NCBI GenBank assembly: GCA_963666875.2
Contig: CAXXPU010000017.1
Location: forward strand, 319,713 to 383,712
Reading direction: 5' to 3'
DNA from: G963662655 sp963666875
GTDB taxonomy: Bacteria > Cloacimonadota > Cloacimonadia > Cloacimonadales > JAIOQZ01
DNA length: 64,000 nucleotides
This document shows, one piece after another, positions 33,965 to 42,869 of the stretch. A program made the position numbers and the translations under genes. How positions within the stretch are numbered: the first letter of the stretch is position 1; every line of letters starts with the position of its first letter. The notes beneath the pieces were generated by a model that was not told the DNA's origin, did no database searches, and saw nothing but the letters and a program-made list of their open reading frames with translations.

Positions 33965-35905
33965 TCACTCACGATCCTTCCCGATGCTCATAGCACACCG
34001 AAATCCGATTATCGAACTGCGCGTGTTCGGATTTCCGACGCTCCGGGACCATGCATGTAAAATTTCGGTTCCGAATGCCCAGCATCCGCCGCGAATCACC
34101 TTTCGGTTTCCGAATCCCGCTCCCTGGGGATTCTTACTCACGCTATAGGAATAGTAATTCCGATCATACCAGTCTTCGCACCACTCGAACACATTCCCAC
34201 CCAGATCGTACAACCCTGCCGAATCCGGCTGGAAACTCCCCACAGGCGCGACCTTCTCCCAGTGGTCGTTCCCAGAGTTACCCTGGATATTTGCCCAATT
34301 ACGCGGATCCAGCTTTTTCTGCGACTTGCAGTAAGCGCTTTGCGGACAGCTATTCCGCGCGACATACTCCCATTCCGCTTCGGTGGGGAGGCGTTTGCTT
34401 GCCCATTGCGCGTAGGCCTTGGCATCGTACCAGGTGACGTTTATCATCGGGTCGTGATCCGATATCCAGTCCGGAAGCTCCGGCATGCGGTATCCCGTGA
34501 CCTCGCAGAAAGTGCGGAACTGTTTGACCATCACTTCGTAGCGGTCGATATAGAATGATTCGATCTCGACGCGGTGTTGCGGTTGTTCGTCTCGCTTGGC
34601 TTCCTCTTCTTCCGATCCCATGATGAACGTTCCACCGGGGATCAATTCCATCGCGGGAGGCATGATCGTGTGTGTCTTCGGGTCGGAATCCAGCGTTATC
34701 AGAAGATCGCTGATGTCCCCGGGGCGAAGTCGTACCGAGCGCTCCTCATTCTTGTAGCCGGATTTGACCAGGCGCAGTCGATAGCGATCGCTTCTGTCAC
34801 GACAGATCCGGATCGGCGAGATTCCCTCGTACTGGCCGTCGAGATAGACCTCCGCGCCGGTCGGTTCGGTGTTCAGATACAGCGTTCCCATCTCGGGTTG
34901 CAGAGTTACTTCGAGATTGAACTGCTCTCCTTCCCGCACTTCTAGCGATTTCCGCAGTGTGCCGTAGCCCTTTTTCTCCATGCGCACGAAGTGGATGCCC
35001 GGTTCGATGCGTTTTCGATAGGGTTGTTCGATGTCCCGATTACGAAGTTGCTTCGTGTCGAGAAAAACGTTCGCGTCGCCCGGCTTCACCCTGATCTCGA
35101 GGTAGGTGTCGCGATGTGTCTTCACCTTCGGTGGAAGGACTTTGTTCGAGGTCTTGATCTCGAAGGATCCGGGTTCTTCGGCTTTGAGCGTGATCTCGTC
35201 GCCAACGGCGAATTTCTCGCCCGAGTAAAGCCTCGCGCGGGATAGCTCCTCCGAGATCGCTTCGGTGATGATGATCTCGCCGATGCGCTTGCGGTCGAAG
35301 CCGATGACACGGAAAGCGCTTGGATCGATAATCCGGTCGCCGGTGCGATATACTTCGAGAATGTTGTCTTTGGATAGGTTGTTGCGGATTCCCAGATCGA
35401 TGAAGATATCGTCGCCGTCCATCTTCACGATGGTGCCGCGCAGCTCGAATCTGGAGCCGATGCGCTCGACAGCGGTATCGACCTCGCGCTTGATTGTGCG
35501 GATATCGGTGGTCGAGATGAACGATTCGGGGTAAAGCGTCTCGCCGGTAAAAACATCCGTGAGGTTCAGATAGACGAGTAGTTGCGAATTCTGCTGGTGA
35601 AGAGACGAAAACAGGATGTAGTCGGCATCCAGGAGCTGTCCGAGCCGGTAGATGCTGGATTGCTCGGTGAAATCCTCCATGGATAGCTGCTGTTCTTTCA
35701 TGATGGCGTCCAGGTTGCGGCGCTCCACCACGCGGAACTTTCCTGTCTCCGCCAGTGCGCGGTGCAGTTCGTTCTGAACGATGGCAGCAGTTTGCATCGT
35801 ACCGGGCAAATGCTCGGGATCGAAGACAACCACGTTCGGAATTTTCGCGCTCCAAAGCATACTGATAAAGCAGATTACAAGCAGAAGGATCCCCTGCTTC
35901 TTCAT
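33965..35905 (-). CDS. CsgG-like / double PEGA / FGE-sulfatase fold fusion, exported
   Basis: 646 residues from ATG 35905, chosen because GGAG is well spaced and a signal peptide follows (M-K-K-Q-G-I-L-L-L-V-I-C-F). Order: a CsgG-like domain (about 20-180, V-V-E-R-R-N-L-D near 60), a beta domain (180-265), PEGA repeat 1 (about 270-338), PEGA repeat 2 (about 340-405) and a formylglycine-generating-enzyme-like domain (about 415-645; G-G-T-F-I-M-G-S, R-L-P-T-E-A-E-W-E-Y, G-N-V-F-E-W-C-E-D-W). The paired catalytic cysteines of true FGE are not seen near the G-G-C-W segment, so it is probably a binding fold. Likely periplasmic or surface. Confidence 0.88.
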   Translation of the reverse strand: MKKQGILLLVICFISMLWSAKIPNVVVFDPEHLPGTMQTAAIVQNELHRALAETGKFRVVERRNLDAIMKEQQLSMEDFTEQSSIYRLGQLLDADYILFSSLHQQNSQLLVYLNLTDVFTGETLYPESFISTTDIRTIKREVDTAVERIGSRFELRGTIVKMDGDDIFIDLGIRNNLSKDNILEVYRTGDRIIDPSAFRVIGFDRKRIGEIIITEAISEELSRARLYSGEKFAVGDEITLKAEEPGSFEIKTSNKVLPPKVKTHRDTYLEIRVKPGDANVFLDTKQLRNRDIEQPYRKRIEPGIHFVRMEKKGYGTLRKSLEVREGEQFNLEVTLQPEMGTLYLNTEPTGAEVYLDGQYEGISPIRICRDRSDRYRLRLVKSGYKNEERSVRLRPGDISDLLITLDSDPKTHTIMPPAMELIPGGTFIMGSEEEEAKRDEQPQHRVEIESFYIDRYEVMVKQFRTFCEVTGYRMPELPDWISDHDPMINVTWYDAKAYAQWASKRLPTEAEWEYVARNSCPQSAYCKSQKKLDPRNWANIQGNSGNDHWEKVAPVGSFQPDSAGLYDLGGNVFEWCEDWYDRNYYSYSVSKNPQGAGFGNRKVIRGGCWAFGTEILHAWSRSVGNPNTRSSIIGFRCAMSIGKDRE

Positions 35906-35964
35906 AAAATCTCCAAAAACCCTTGACACAATTTCCGCCGCATCAATCTTGCTTCCTATCGCGT

Positions 35965-36041
<77 letters not shown>

Positions 36042-36251
36042 TTTTTTTTGTTCCTATCGATAACATACTGCAGAATCGGCTTGCGTCGAGTAATATCGCG
36101 TTTCGGTTACAATTAATACGATATTTCGCCAGTGTAATATTTGCAATTGATTAATATGGCTGTGCCGAACATTAGGTTCGCGAAAGAACATTGCAATGAT
36201 ATCCCGGAGGATAATCACGCATCGACCTCGTCCGGAGGTCGAGCGCTGCAA
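36042..36251. other. Intergenic stretch without a recognisable gene
   Basis: AT-rich bases after the tRNA, before the palindromic repeats. A 65-codon frame on the minus strand has no start signals or recognisable content and is not called. Nothing else is seen. Confidence 0.5.
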
Positions 36252-36343
36252 GAAATCAACTTCCGAATGTCCGAACGAAGTGAGGTCTCGTAGTATTTGC
36301 TTGCAAATACCAGAGGAACGAAGTGGAACCGAATGTTGATTTC
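36252..36343. repeat. Palindromic element family A, long copy 1
   Basis: Terminal arms GAAATCAAC (36252-36260) and GTTGATTTC (36335-36343) pair perfectly. Next to them are the family words TTCCGAATGT and ACCGAATGTTG. A nested perfect hairpin GTATTTGC-TT-GCAAATAC sits at 36293-36310. It lies between tRNA-Lys and the M16 gene. Confidence 0.75.
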
Positions 36344-36359
36344 GTTTTCCCCAATTTCC

Positions 36360-36404
36360 GGCATAACATTCAGAAGAGCCTGCGGCACATTCAGAAGTTA
36401 TGCC
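36360..36404. repeat. Palindromic element family A, short copy 2
   Basis: Arms GGCATAAC (36360-36367) and GTTATGCC (36397-36404) pair perfectly, but with different bases from copy 1. The inside carries ATTCAGAAG and ACATTCAGAAG, the family words in the opposite orientation. Confidence 0.75.
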
Positions 36405-36413
36405 TGCGTGCCA

Positions 36414-36441
36414 TAAAAAAAGCCAGACCGAAGCCTGGCTT
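36414..36441 (-). terminator. Rho-independent terminator of the M16 gene
   Basis: On the minus strand the stem AAGCCAG / CTGGCTT (36435-36441 and 36420-36426) is followed by seven T. It lies 18 bases after the stop of the protease gene. Confidence 0.85.
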
Positions 36442-36458
36442 ATTGGGACGAAAGAATT

Positions 36459-39059
36459 TTATTCGTGTTCCCGGATCGCGTCTTCATCGGGTTGGGTGAT
36501 GATGACGAATCCATTGTTCAGGTATTTATTCGCTGCGTCCTGAATCTGCTGTGGTGTGATTGCTTTCAGAGATTCCCCCATACGATAGACGTAGTCGTAT
36601 CCGAAGCCACGGTATTCGAAGTAGGTAGCGTAGGATGGCAGAGCGTTTTCGCTGACCATGCTTTGCATCCGTTTGTCGAATTCGAAGATCGCGTCATCCA
36701 TCTCTTCCTGCGTGACCAGTTCGGTCTTGAGTCGCTCGATCTCGTCCTTGAGGACCGTGAGCAATTCGTCTTTCTTGGGCAGTGAGGTCTGCGACTTCAT
36801 CTCGAAGAATCCCCACGTATCGCTGTAATCGTAATTAGAATACGCCCAGTAGGCGAGATTGTTGGTGCCTCGAGTCGCTTTGTGCATTCTCGCGCTTGCC
36901 GAGCCGCTGAGGATGATATTGATCAGGCGGAAGGTAAGATGGTCGTCCGAGTAAATGTCGGGCCCGGGATAGAAGATATCGATATTGACCGGCTCGAAAT
37001 CGTAGGTTTCGACAACGGTGGAGTCCTTTTCGACAATCGTACGCCATGCGCGCGGTTCATCGACGGTTCCGTACGGGATTCTACGGGATATTTCTTTTGC
37101 CCATTTGCGAGCTTCTTTCTCGGTCAGGTCACCGAAGAGTGTTATCACGACCGGTTTCTCATTCGATGCTTTGAAGTATTTCTCGTAGATTTCTCTCGAT
37201 TTCTCGGGATTCATGTCTTTCAGCGCTTCCCACTTCTCCTGGTCGGAAAGGGAAAACATCGGTTCTTTATAGATCAGCTTATTCGCGATCTCGCGGTGTA
37301 CGTCGAGCGGCCAGCTCTGGGACTCCAGCAGATCGGATTTCTTCTCTTCGAGCAGGAGCTGGATTTCCTTCTCCGGGAACTCGGGATTGTTCAGTCCGTC
37401 CAGCACCATGTCGAGGAATGGAGCGAAGTCGTTTCGAAGCAGCTTCATTTCGATTTTCATACCCGTTTCGCTGGCGATGGAGCTGTAATCGATATAGTGG
37501 TCGTCCATGAATTCCGATATCTCGACAGCGTCGTATTTCTTCGAACCTTTAATCAGCATATCCCGGACGAATGAGATGCGTTCGAGATCGCCTTCGGTTC
37601 CGTAATTACCGTAGATCGGCATCATGATTTCCGCCCGGATCAGCGGCTTGGTGTCGTTATGCCGATAGATGAGCGTCAGGTCGTCGTTGATCACAATCTT
37701 GCGCATATCTTCACGAGTGCCGGATTCGGCTTCCTGCTGTTCGAGAAGCTTCTTCGTACCGGTTGGCATCGCGTAGTTGACGATACGATTCTTGCGTACC
37801 AGATGTCGCTGGAAGGCTTGGTAGATGTCTTCGGGCGTCAGTTGGCTCGCCAGTTCGAGGTTATGTTTTGTCCAGTCCGGAACGCCGAACAACTGTGTGT
37901 AGATTCCGATGCGGCTCGCTTCGCTTCCCGGGCTGGGTGTGGAGAGCAGCACAGCGGCCTCCAGCCGGTTGCAGTAGCTCTGGATGTCTTCCTGCGAAAT
38001 ACCTTCCTGGCTGTATTTCAAAATATATTGATCGATGATATCGACGATCTCGTTCATCTTCGCAGGGTCTTTTGCCTCGAAGCCGATGTCGGCGGACGCG
38101 GCGAAGAGCATGTTGTACGATGCGCCTCCATAGACGCTGTTGCACAATTGAAGGTCTTCCACCAGCGCTTTGTGCAGCGGGGAGGTTCGTTTTGTCGCGA
38201 GAATGTCCAGTCCGACGTTCAGCGCGACGCAGTCCTGATGCCAGGCGTCCGGGACGATTGTGCTGATCTTGCCGATCGCCTTCTGGATGTCGAATTCGTT
38301 CACATGGAGCACGTTGCCCTCGAACGGCGGTTGCTTAATCAGCGGAACTGGTTCCAGAATGCCGCGTTTGTAATCCTTGAACGTATCTGCGACCTTTGCC
38401 ATGAGGGTGTCGGGATCGAAATTACCGACGCCGACGAAGATCATGTTGTTGGGCATGTAGCGCTTGTTGTAGTAATCGACCAGATCGTCACGCGTGAGTT
38501 GTTTATACAGCTCGATTTCACCGATAACGGGATATCGGGCGGTGGACTGAGGGTACGTCAGAGCCTGGAATGTCTCATAGACCTTGATAGGTGGTGGACT
38601 CGAACGGTAAACGAATTCCTTGATGATCACTTCGCGTTCACGAGCCACTTCCACCGAATCGAACGAGCAGAACATGATGTGCTCGGAAAGCATCTCCAAT
38701 CCTTTATCGACCGATTCGACCGGCACGCTGATATAGAAGCAAGTCGTAAACGTATTGGTGTAGGCGTTCGCGGATGCGCCGATCTCCTGCTGCATCTGGG
38801 TGTATTCATCTTCGGTGTGCAGCGTTGTCGAACCGCCGGATACGATGTGCTCCAGATAGTGCGAAATGCCGCACCCGATATATTCATCCTCGTAAGCGGA
38901 CCCTGTTTTCACGAAACAGTACAGACCGACAGAATCGTTATTCTCATTCTTCTTTGTGATTACTTCCATGCCGTTTGGCAGCGTTTTCTGCACATAGTCA
39001 CCCGCAATAAGTGTCACACAGGTAGCCAGTACCAGTACGAAAACGAACATCTTCTTCAT
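36459..39059 (-). CDS. Secreted M16 (insulinase/pitrilysin-like) zinc peptidase
   Basis: 866 residues from ATG 39059, chosen over an upstream ATG because GGAGG is spaced 8 bases and a signal peptide follows (M-K-K-M-F-V-F-V-L-V-L-A). The N-terminal half has the inverted zinc motif H-Y-L-E-H near residue 63 and the downstream glutamate in R-E-R-E-V-I-I-K-E-F, so it should be active. The C-terminal half is a second M16 domain with the R-x-Y-type substrate segment near residue 720 and no zinc motif. The single-chain, two-domain layout fits a periplasmic peptidase that degrades short peptides. It stands alone with its own terminator. Confidence 0.93.
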   Translation of the reverse strand: MKKMFVFVLVLATCVTLIAGDYVQKTLPNGMEVITKKNENNDSVGLYCFVKTGSAYEDEYIGCGISHYLEHIVSGGSTTLHTEDEYTQMQQEIGASANAYTNTFTTCFYISVPVESVDKGLEMLSEHIMFCSFDSVEVAREREVIIKEFVYRSSPPPIKVYETFQALTYPQSTARYPVIGEIELYKQLTRDDLVDYYNKRYMPNNMIFVGVGNFDPDTLMAKVADTFKDYKRGILEPVPLIKQPPFEGNVLHVNEFDIQKAIGKISTIVPDAWHQDCVALNVGLDILATKRTSPLHKALVEDLQLCNSVYGGASYNMLFAASADIGFEAKDPAKMNEIVDIIDQYILKYSQEGISQEDIQSYCNRLEAAVLLSTPSPGSEASRIGIYTQLFGVPDWTKHNLELASQLTPEDIYQAFQRHLVRKNRIVNYAMPTGTKKLLEQQEAESGTREDMRKIVINDDLTLIYRHNDTKPLIRAEIMMPIYGNYGTEGDLERISFVRDMLIKGSKKYDAVEISEFMDDHYIDYSSIASETGMKIEMKLLRNDFAPFLDMVLDGLNNPEFPEKEIQLLLEEKKSDLLESQSWPLDVHREIANKLIYKEPMFSLSDQEKWEALKDMNPEKSREIYEKYFKASNEKPVVITLFGDLTEKEARKWAKEISRRIPYGTVDEPRAWRTIVEKDSTVVETYDFEPVNIDIFYPGPDIYSDDHLTFRLINIILSGSASARMHKATRGTNNLAYWAYSNYDYSDTWGFFEMKSQTSLPKKDELLTVLKDEIERLKTELVTQEEMDDAIFEFDKRMQSMVSENALPSYATYFEYRGFGYDYVYRMGESLKAITPQQIQDAANKYLNNGFVIITQPDEDAIREHE

Positions 39060-39230
39060 GTTTATTCCTCCATTATGCATATCAAACAATATTTTCAGTC
39101 CGATATATGCATTTTCCGTGCCTGTTTCTGTCAATGTAAACTTCGACATTGACTACCACGTGCAAAGAAAATATTTGACATCATGAAATAACCAGAGATT
39201 TTTCCTTCAATACTGAAACGGGGTGATCCG

Positions 39231-40106
39231 ATGTGGAAAAAGATAGATATCGAAGATAAACAGCTTCTTGACGGCTACTTGAAAAACACGGGCTCCGAAA
39301 TCTCGGAGCTTAGCTTCACAAACCTCTTCTTGTGGCAGCCGGGACAGGATATCCGCTATCGCGAGATGGATGGATTTCTCGTCATTCGCGACGGATTGAA
39401 GGATTACCGTTACTTCTTCCCGGTGGGAACCGGCGACCTCGCACAGGTGATTAATCACATCCGCGAGCAGCACGAAGGTGGTCCGCTGGGCTTCCGCTGC
39501 CTGGACGAATCGATGAAGGACGCGCTGGAGAAAGCGATGCCGGGAAAATTTACCATCACCCACACGCCGGACCGCGACGACTATATCTATTCCGTTCAAG
39601 ACTTGATCGATCTGCCCGGACGTAAATACCGCAACAAGCGCAACTTCGTGCTCGGATTCCAGCGCGACTACAATTTCGCATATCACCGGCTCACTGCGGG
39701 TACGGTCGATCTTGTCGTCCATTCGCAGCTCGAGTGGTGCAATGAGAGGAACTGCGAACACTTCGCGGATCTTCATCGCGAAAAGCTCGGTATCATGCGC
39801 GTTCTGGAGCATTTCGAGGATCTGGACTATGTCGGCGGCTACATCGAGGTGGACGAAAAGGTGCAGGCGTTTACGTTCGGCGAGGCGATATCGGACGATA
39901 TGGTAGTCATCCACATCGAGAAGGCGAACGACCGGATTCGCGGTCTGTACCAGTTCATCAACCAGCATTTCCTCGAACAGGAGTGGAAGGACTATTCTTT
40001 CGTCAACCGCGAATGCGACCTCGGCATCGAAGGCTTGAGCAAGGCGAAACAATCCTATAAACCGGAACGGTTGATCAGGAAATACAGTGCAATTTATAAT
40101 GGTTGA
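39231..40106 (+). CDS. DUF2156 protein (phosphatidylglycerol lysyltransferase C-terminal-like)
   Basis: 291 residues, all DUF2156: two GNAT-like folds as in the C-terminal domain of MprF. Typical segments are S-F-T-N-L-F-L-W (near residue 24), K-R-N-F-V-L-G-F-Q (near 137) and a C-terminal F-V-N-R-E-C-D-L-G-I-E-G-L motif near 263. No membrane domain is present, so it is the soluble form, whose substrate is unknown. CGGGGTG precedes the ATG. Its stop codon is the first base of a palindromic element that may act as its terminator. Confidence 0.88.
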   Translation: MWKKIDIEDKQLLDGYLKNTGSEISELSFTNLFLWQPGQDIRYREMDGFLVIRDGLKDYRYFFPVGTGDLAQVINHIREQHEGGPLGFRCLDESMKDALEKAMPGKFTITHTPDRDDYIYSVQDLIDLPGRKYRNKRNFVLGFQRDYNFAYHRLTAGTVDLVVHSQLEWCNERNCEHFADLHREKLGIMRVLEHFEDLDYVGGYIEVDEKVQAFTFGEAISDDMVVIHIEKANDRIRGLYQFINQHFLEQEWKDYSFVNRECDLGIEGLSKAKQSYKPERLIRKYSAIYNG

Positions 40107-40156
40107 AAATCAACTTCTGAATGTGATGCGCAGCATCTCTTCCGAATGTTGATTTT
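40106..40156. repeat. Palindromic element family A, copy 3
   Basis: Arms AAAATCAAC (40106-40114) and GTTGATTTT (40148-40156); family words TTCTGAATGT and CTTCCGAATGTTG; an inner hairpin GATGC-GCA-GCATC at 40124-40136. It begins at the stop codon of the DUF2156 gene. A degenerate half copy (TCTTCCGGATGTTGATT) follows at 40163-40179. Confidence 0.75.
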
Positions 40157-40199
40157 TATTAGTCTTCCGGATGTTGATTTTCTTTTATTCACGTAGTTG

Positions 40200-40246
40200 A
40201 ATTCCAACATTCAGAAGAACCTTCGGCACATTCGGAAGTTGGAATT
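40200..40246. repeat. Palindromic element family A, copy 4
   Basis: Arms AATTCCAAC (40200-40208) and GTTGGAATT (40238-40246) pair perfectly. The interior has ATTCAGAAG and ACATTCGGAAG, as in copies 2 and 6. Confidence 0.75.
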
Positions 40247-40252
40247 TAAGAT

Positions 40253-40322
40253 GCCAAGCTGGAGCTTGGCGGTCCGAGGGGAGCTGTAGCTGCCGATCTC
40301 CTGTGATTTTGCTTGCAAAATC
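40253..40322. repeat. Two hairpins downstream of guaB
   Basis: GCCAAGC / GCTTGGC (40253-40259, 40264-40270) and GATTTTGC-TT-GCAAAATC (40305-40322). The second is the same nested hairpin type found inside family A copies at 36293 and 46351, here outside a full element. They could end guaB transcription, although no T-run follows. Confidence 0.55.
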
Positions 40323-40345
40323 GAATCCCCAATAGCGGCACTCCC

Positions 40346-40374
40346 TCTCCTGACTCCTGTCTCCTGACTCCTAT
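40346..40374. repeat. Short tandem repeat of the GGAGTCA/GGAGACA type
   Basis: On the minus strand the units GGAGTCA and GGAGACA alternate directly beyond the guaB stop. The same units occur at 46272-46308 and 49374-49402, each time at a gene end. Confidence 0.6.
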
Positions 40375-40377
40375 TCC

Positions 40378-41847
40378 CTACACATCCCGATACTGGTAAT
40401 TCGGTGCTTCCTTGGTGATGGTCACGTCGTGGGGGTGGTTTTCCTTGAGTCCTGCGGCCGAAACCTCGATGAAGCGCGCCCGAGTCTGAAGTTCGCGGAT
40501 GCTTGATGCACCTACGTATCCCATACCGGCACGCAGACCGCCGACCAATTGATATAAAAAATCACGAAGCGGTCCCTTGTAGGGCACCATGCCTTCGATG
40601 CCTTCTGCGACAAGCTTCTTGGCTTCTTCGGAGCTTTGGAAATAGCGATCGCTGCTGCCCTTCTTCATCGCGCCGATGGATCCCATGCCGCGATACGATT
40701 TGAACCGCCTGCCGTTGTAAATCACGAATTCACCCGGACTCTCTTCGGTACCGGCGAGGAGTGATCCCAGCATTACCGAGTCAGCGCCGGCCGCAATCGC
40801 CTTGACCACGTCGCCTGAGAATTTGATACCCCCGTCCGCGATGATGGGGACACCGGCTTCCTGCGCATACGAAGCAGCGTCCATGATGGCGGTCATCTGC
40901 GGAACGCCGATTCCGGCAATGACGCGCGTGGTGCAGATCGATCCGGGCCCGATTCCCACTTTTACGGCGTCGGCGCCGGCTTCGATGAGGTCCTTCGCGC
41001 CTTCCGCCGTGGCGATGTTACCCGCCACAATCTCGATGTCGAACCGGTTCTTGATGGCTCGTACGGCGCGTGCGATATCGATATGGTGTCCGTGCGCCGA
41101 ATCGATCACCAGCACATCCACCTTCTGCTCGATCAGCGCTGCGGCTCGTTCTTCGTAGTCCTTGCCGGAGCTGATCGCGCCACCGCAGATCAGCCTGCCC
41201 TCGGCATCCTTGGTCGCGTTGGGGTAGGAAATCATCTTCTCGATGTCCTTCACGGTGATCATACCGACCAGTTCGCCGGCTTTGTTCACCACCGGAAGCT
41301 TCTCGATGCGGTGTTGGTGCAGTATATGTTTGGAATCCTCGAGGCTGGTGCCTTCTTCGACCGTGATCAACCGTTCTTCGGGTGTCATCAGCTCGGAGAT
41401 GCGCTTGTCCAGGTTCGATTCGAAGCGCAGGTCGCGGTTGGTGAGGATGCCGACCAGCCGCTTGCCCTTGACGATCGGGAAACCGCTGATGTTGTATTTT
41501 TCTTTCAATTCCAGCGCTCTGCGGATGCTGACGTTCGGCTCGAGCGTGATCGGACTCTTGATGATGCCGCTCTCGAACCGCTTGACCTTTCGCACCTCTT
41601 CCGCCTGCTCCTCGATGGTGAGGTTCTTGTGGATGATACCGATGCCGCCCTTCTGCGCCATGGCGATCGCCATCACGCCCTCGGTCACGGTGTCCATCGC
41701 CGCGCTGACCACCGGCACCTGTAGCATGATGTTGCGCGTAAACCGGGAACTCGTATCTACCGCGGATGGGAGCACTTCCGATTTGCCCGGAACCAGAAGC
41801 AGGTCGTCGAATGTATAGCCTTTCTTGAAATGGTTTTGCTGTGTCAT
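40378..41847 (-). CDS. guaB: Inosine-5'-monophosphate dehydrogenase
   Basis: 489 residues from ATG 41847, preceded by AAGGGG. It oxidises IMP to XMP, the committed step of GMP synthesis. N-terminal barrel start Y-T-F-D-D-L-L-L-V-P; a pair of CBS domains at about 90-205; catalytic loop G-P-G-S-I-C-T-T-R near residue 300; flap G-A-M-K-K-G-S-S-D-R-Y near 405. Full length and intact. It is single-gene, with its own candidate promoter. Confidence 0.97.
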   Translation of the reverse strand: MTQQNHFKKGYTFDDLLLVPGKSEVLPSAVDTSSRFTRNIMLQVPVVSAAMDTVTEGVMAIAMAQKGGIGIIHKNLTIEEQAEEVRKVKRFESGIIKSPITLEPNVSIRRALELKEKYNISGFPIVKGKRLVGILTNRDLRFESNLDKRISELMTPEERLITVEEGTSLEDSKHILHQHRIEKLPVVNKAGELVGMITVKDIEKMISYPNATKDAEGRLICGGAISSGKDYEERAAALIEQKVDVLVIDSAHGHHIDIARAVRAIKNRFDIEIVAGNIATAEGAKDLIEAGADAVKVGIGPGSICTTRVIAGIGVPQMTAIMDAASYAQEAGVPIIADGGIKFSGDVVKAIAAGADSVMLGSLLAGTEESPGEFVIYNGRRFKSYRGMGSIGAMKKGSSDRYFQSSEEAKKLVAEGIEGMVPYKGPLRDFLYQLVGGLRAGMGYVGASSIRELQTRARFIEVSAAGLKENHPHDVTITKEAPNYQYRDV

Positions 41848-41871
41848 CGTGGTTACCCCTTTTAATAGCCT

Positions 41872-41906
41872 TTTATACAAAACATGGGAACCGCGATTTT
41901 TGTCAA
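41872..41906 (-). promoter_or_regulatory. Candidate guaB promoter (TTGACA-23-TATAAA)
   Basis: Minus strand: TTGACA (41901-41906) and TATAAA (41872-41877), 23 bases apart, ending 25 bases before the guaB ATG. The -35 box lies in a 16-base word, ATTTCCGTCTTGACAA, repeated upstream of the next minus-strand gene (42679-42694). Confidence 0.4.
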
Positions 41907-42000
41907 GACGGAAATAGAAGAACTATATCTATCGAATTGCTTACGAAAAAGATATGGTCATGTGCTCATCGTATTCAGCATCAAACCAGTCAATTAGTTC

Positions 42001-42576
42001 TCATCCCTGCCCGATGTCCTGTTCCGATGCGGAGAGGATTGAAAGCATGATAACATCATGGAACTCTTTCCCATAGTCGTATTGCCGCAACAGACCTTCC
42101 CGCTGGAATCCCAGTTTTTCCAGCAAACGCAGGGAAGCAACATTGTCCGGCAATACGCAAGCCTGGATTCTGTGCAGATGCAAGTCCCGAAAACCGAAAT
42201 CCAGCACCAACTGCATTGCTTCCGTCATTATACCCTGATTCCACATTCCGCGAGAAAGGTAGTATGAAACCTCGGCCATGGACTTTCTTACGAATCCGCC
42301 GAGGTCGCATCTCCCGATGATTTCACCGCTTCTTTTCCACTCGATACACCATGTGAAGACGAGTTTGCTTTTCAAACATCTGCCGTTCAGATTGTCAATC
42401 CAGCGTTTCGCGTCCTCTCGATCCTTCGGTATCAGTACCGAACCGAGATATCGCTGGACTTCTCTGTCGGTGAAAAAGGTCAGATAGGGCTCGATGTCGT
42501 CGTATCCGAAGGGTCTGAGAAGCAGGCGATCGGATTCGAGAACCGGGATATCCTTGAAATAATCGGTGAATTTCAT
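42001..42576 (-). CDS. RimJ/RimL-type GNAT N-acetyltransferase
   Basis: 191 residues of the Acetyltransf_3 group. It begins with the substrate-side segment L-E-S-D-R-L-L-L-R-P-F near residue 14, has I-G-R-C-D-L-G-G near 90, and the acetyl-CoA region with Q-A-C-V-L-P-D-N-V-A-S and L-L-E-K-L-G-F-Q-R-E-G near 140-160. The substrate could be a ribosomal protein N-terminus or a small molecule. It is transcribed in the same direction as guaB but 153 bases upstream and has its own candidate promoter. Confidence 0.88.
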   Translation of the reverse strand: MKFTDYFKDIPVLESDRLLLRPFGYDDIEPYLTFFTDREVQRYLGSVLIPKDREDAKRWIDNLNGRCLKSKLVFTWCIEWKRSGEIIGRCDLGGFVRKSMAEVSYYLSRGMWNQGIMTEAMQLVLDFGFRDLHLHRIQACVLPDNVASLRLLEKLGFQREGLLRQYDYGKEFHDVIMLSILSASEQDIGQG

Positions 42577-42650
42577 ATACTTATGCGCTCCTGTCGAAGA
42601 TATTGATTGTTTTGGATCATCGTGAAACGGATTCGTTACTTCACGATACG

Positions 42651-42684
42651 TTTACAGGATTGCATGGAATTCGATTGTTGTCAA
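42651..42684 (-). promoter_or_regulatory. Candidate promoter of the GNAT gene
   Basis: Minus strand: TTGACA (42679-42684), 22-base spacer, TGTAAA (42651-42656). The -35 box is inside the same 16-base word as the guaB box. The leader would be about 65 bases. Confidence 0.33.
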
Positions 42685-42834
42685 GACGGAAATGGCGAAT
42701 AGCAGAATGGGATTGAAATATTAATTCCGTGTTAAAAACGGGTGTATGCCGCATTAAAAAAGCCACCAGGGAAAGCGCATGCGAGATTCATAAATATTGC
42801 CGATCGATATTGATTCATTTTTTGCCGTAATTGT

Positions 42835-42863
42835 TTGTCAAGCGGTCAATTCTCGATTAATAT
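42835..42863 (+). promoter_or_regulatory. Promoter candidate for ppdK
   Basis: TTGTCA (42835-42840), exact 17-base spacer, TAATAT (42858-42863). It would give a leader of roughly 270 bases before the ppdK ATG. A second TTGACA is at 43064-43069, with TTTATC 17 bases later, which may be a closer second promoter. Confidence 0.5.
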
Positions 42864-42869
42864 ATTCAC

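Noticed and set aside
33965..35905. Sulfatase-modifying formylglycine-generating enzyme
   Set aside because: The paired catalytic cysteines are not visible and no sulfatase is nearby; only the fold is called.
36054..36251. 65-codon frame on the minus strand after tRNA-Lys
   Set aside because: No ribosome site, no domain, low-complexity content; treated as intergenic.
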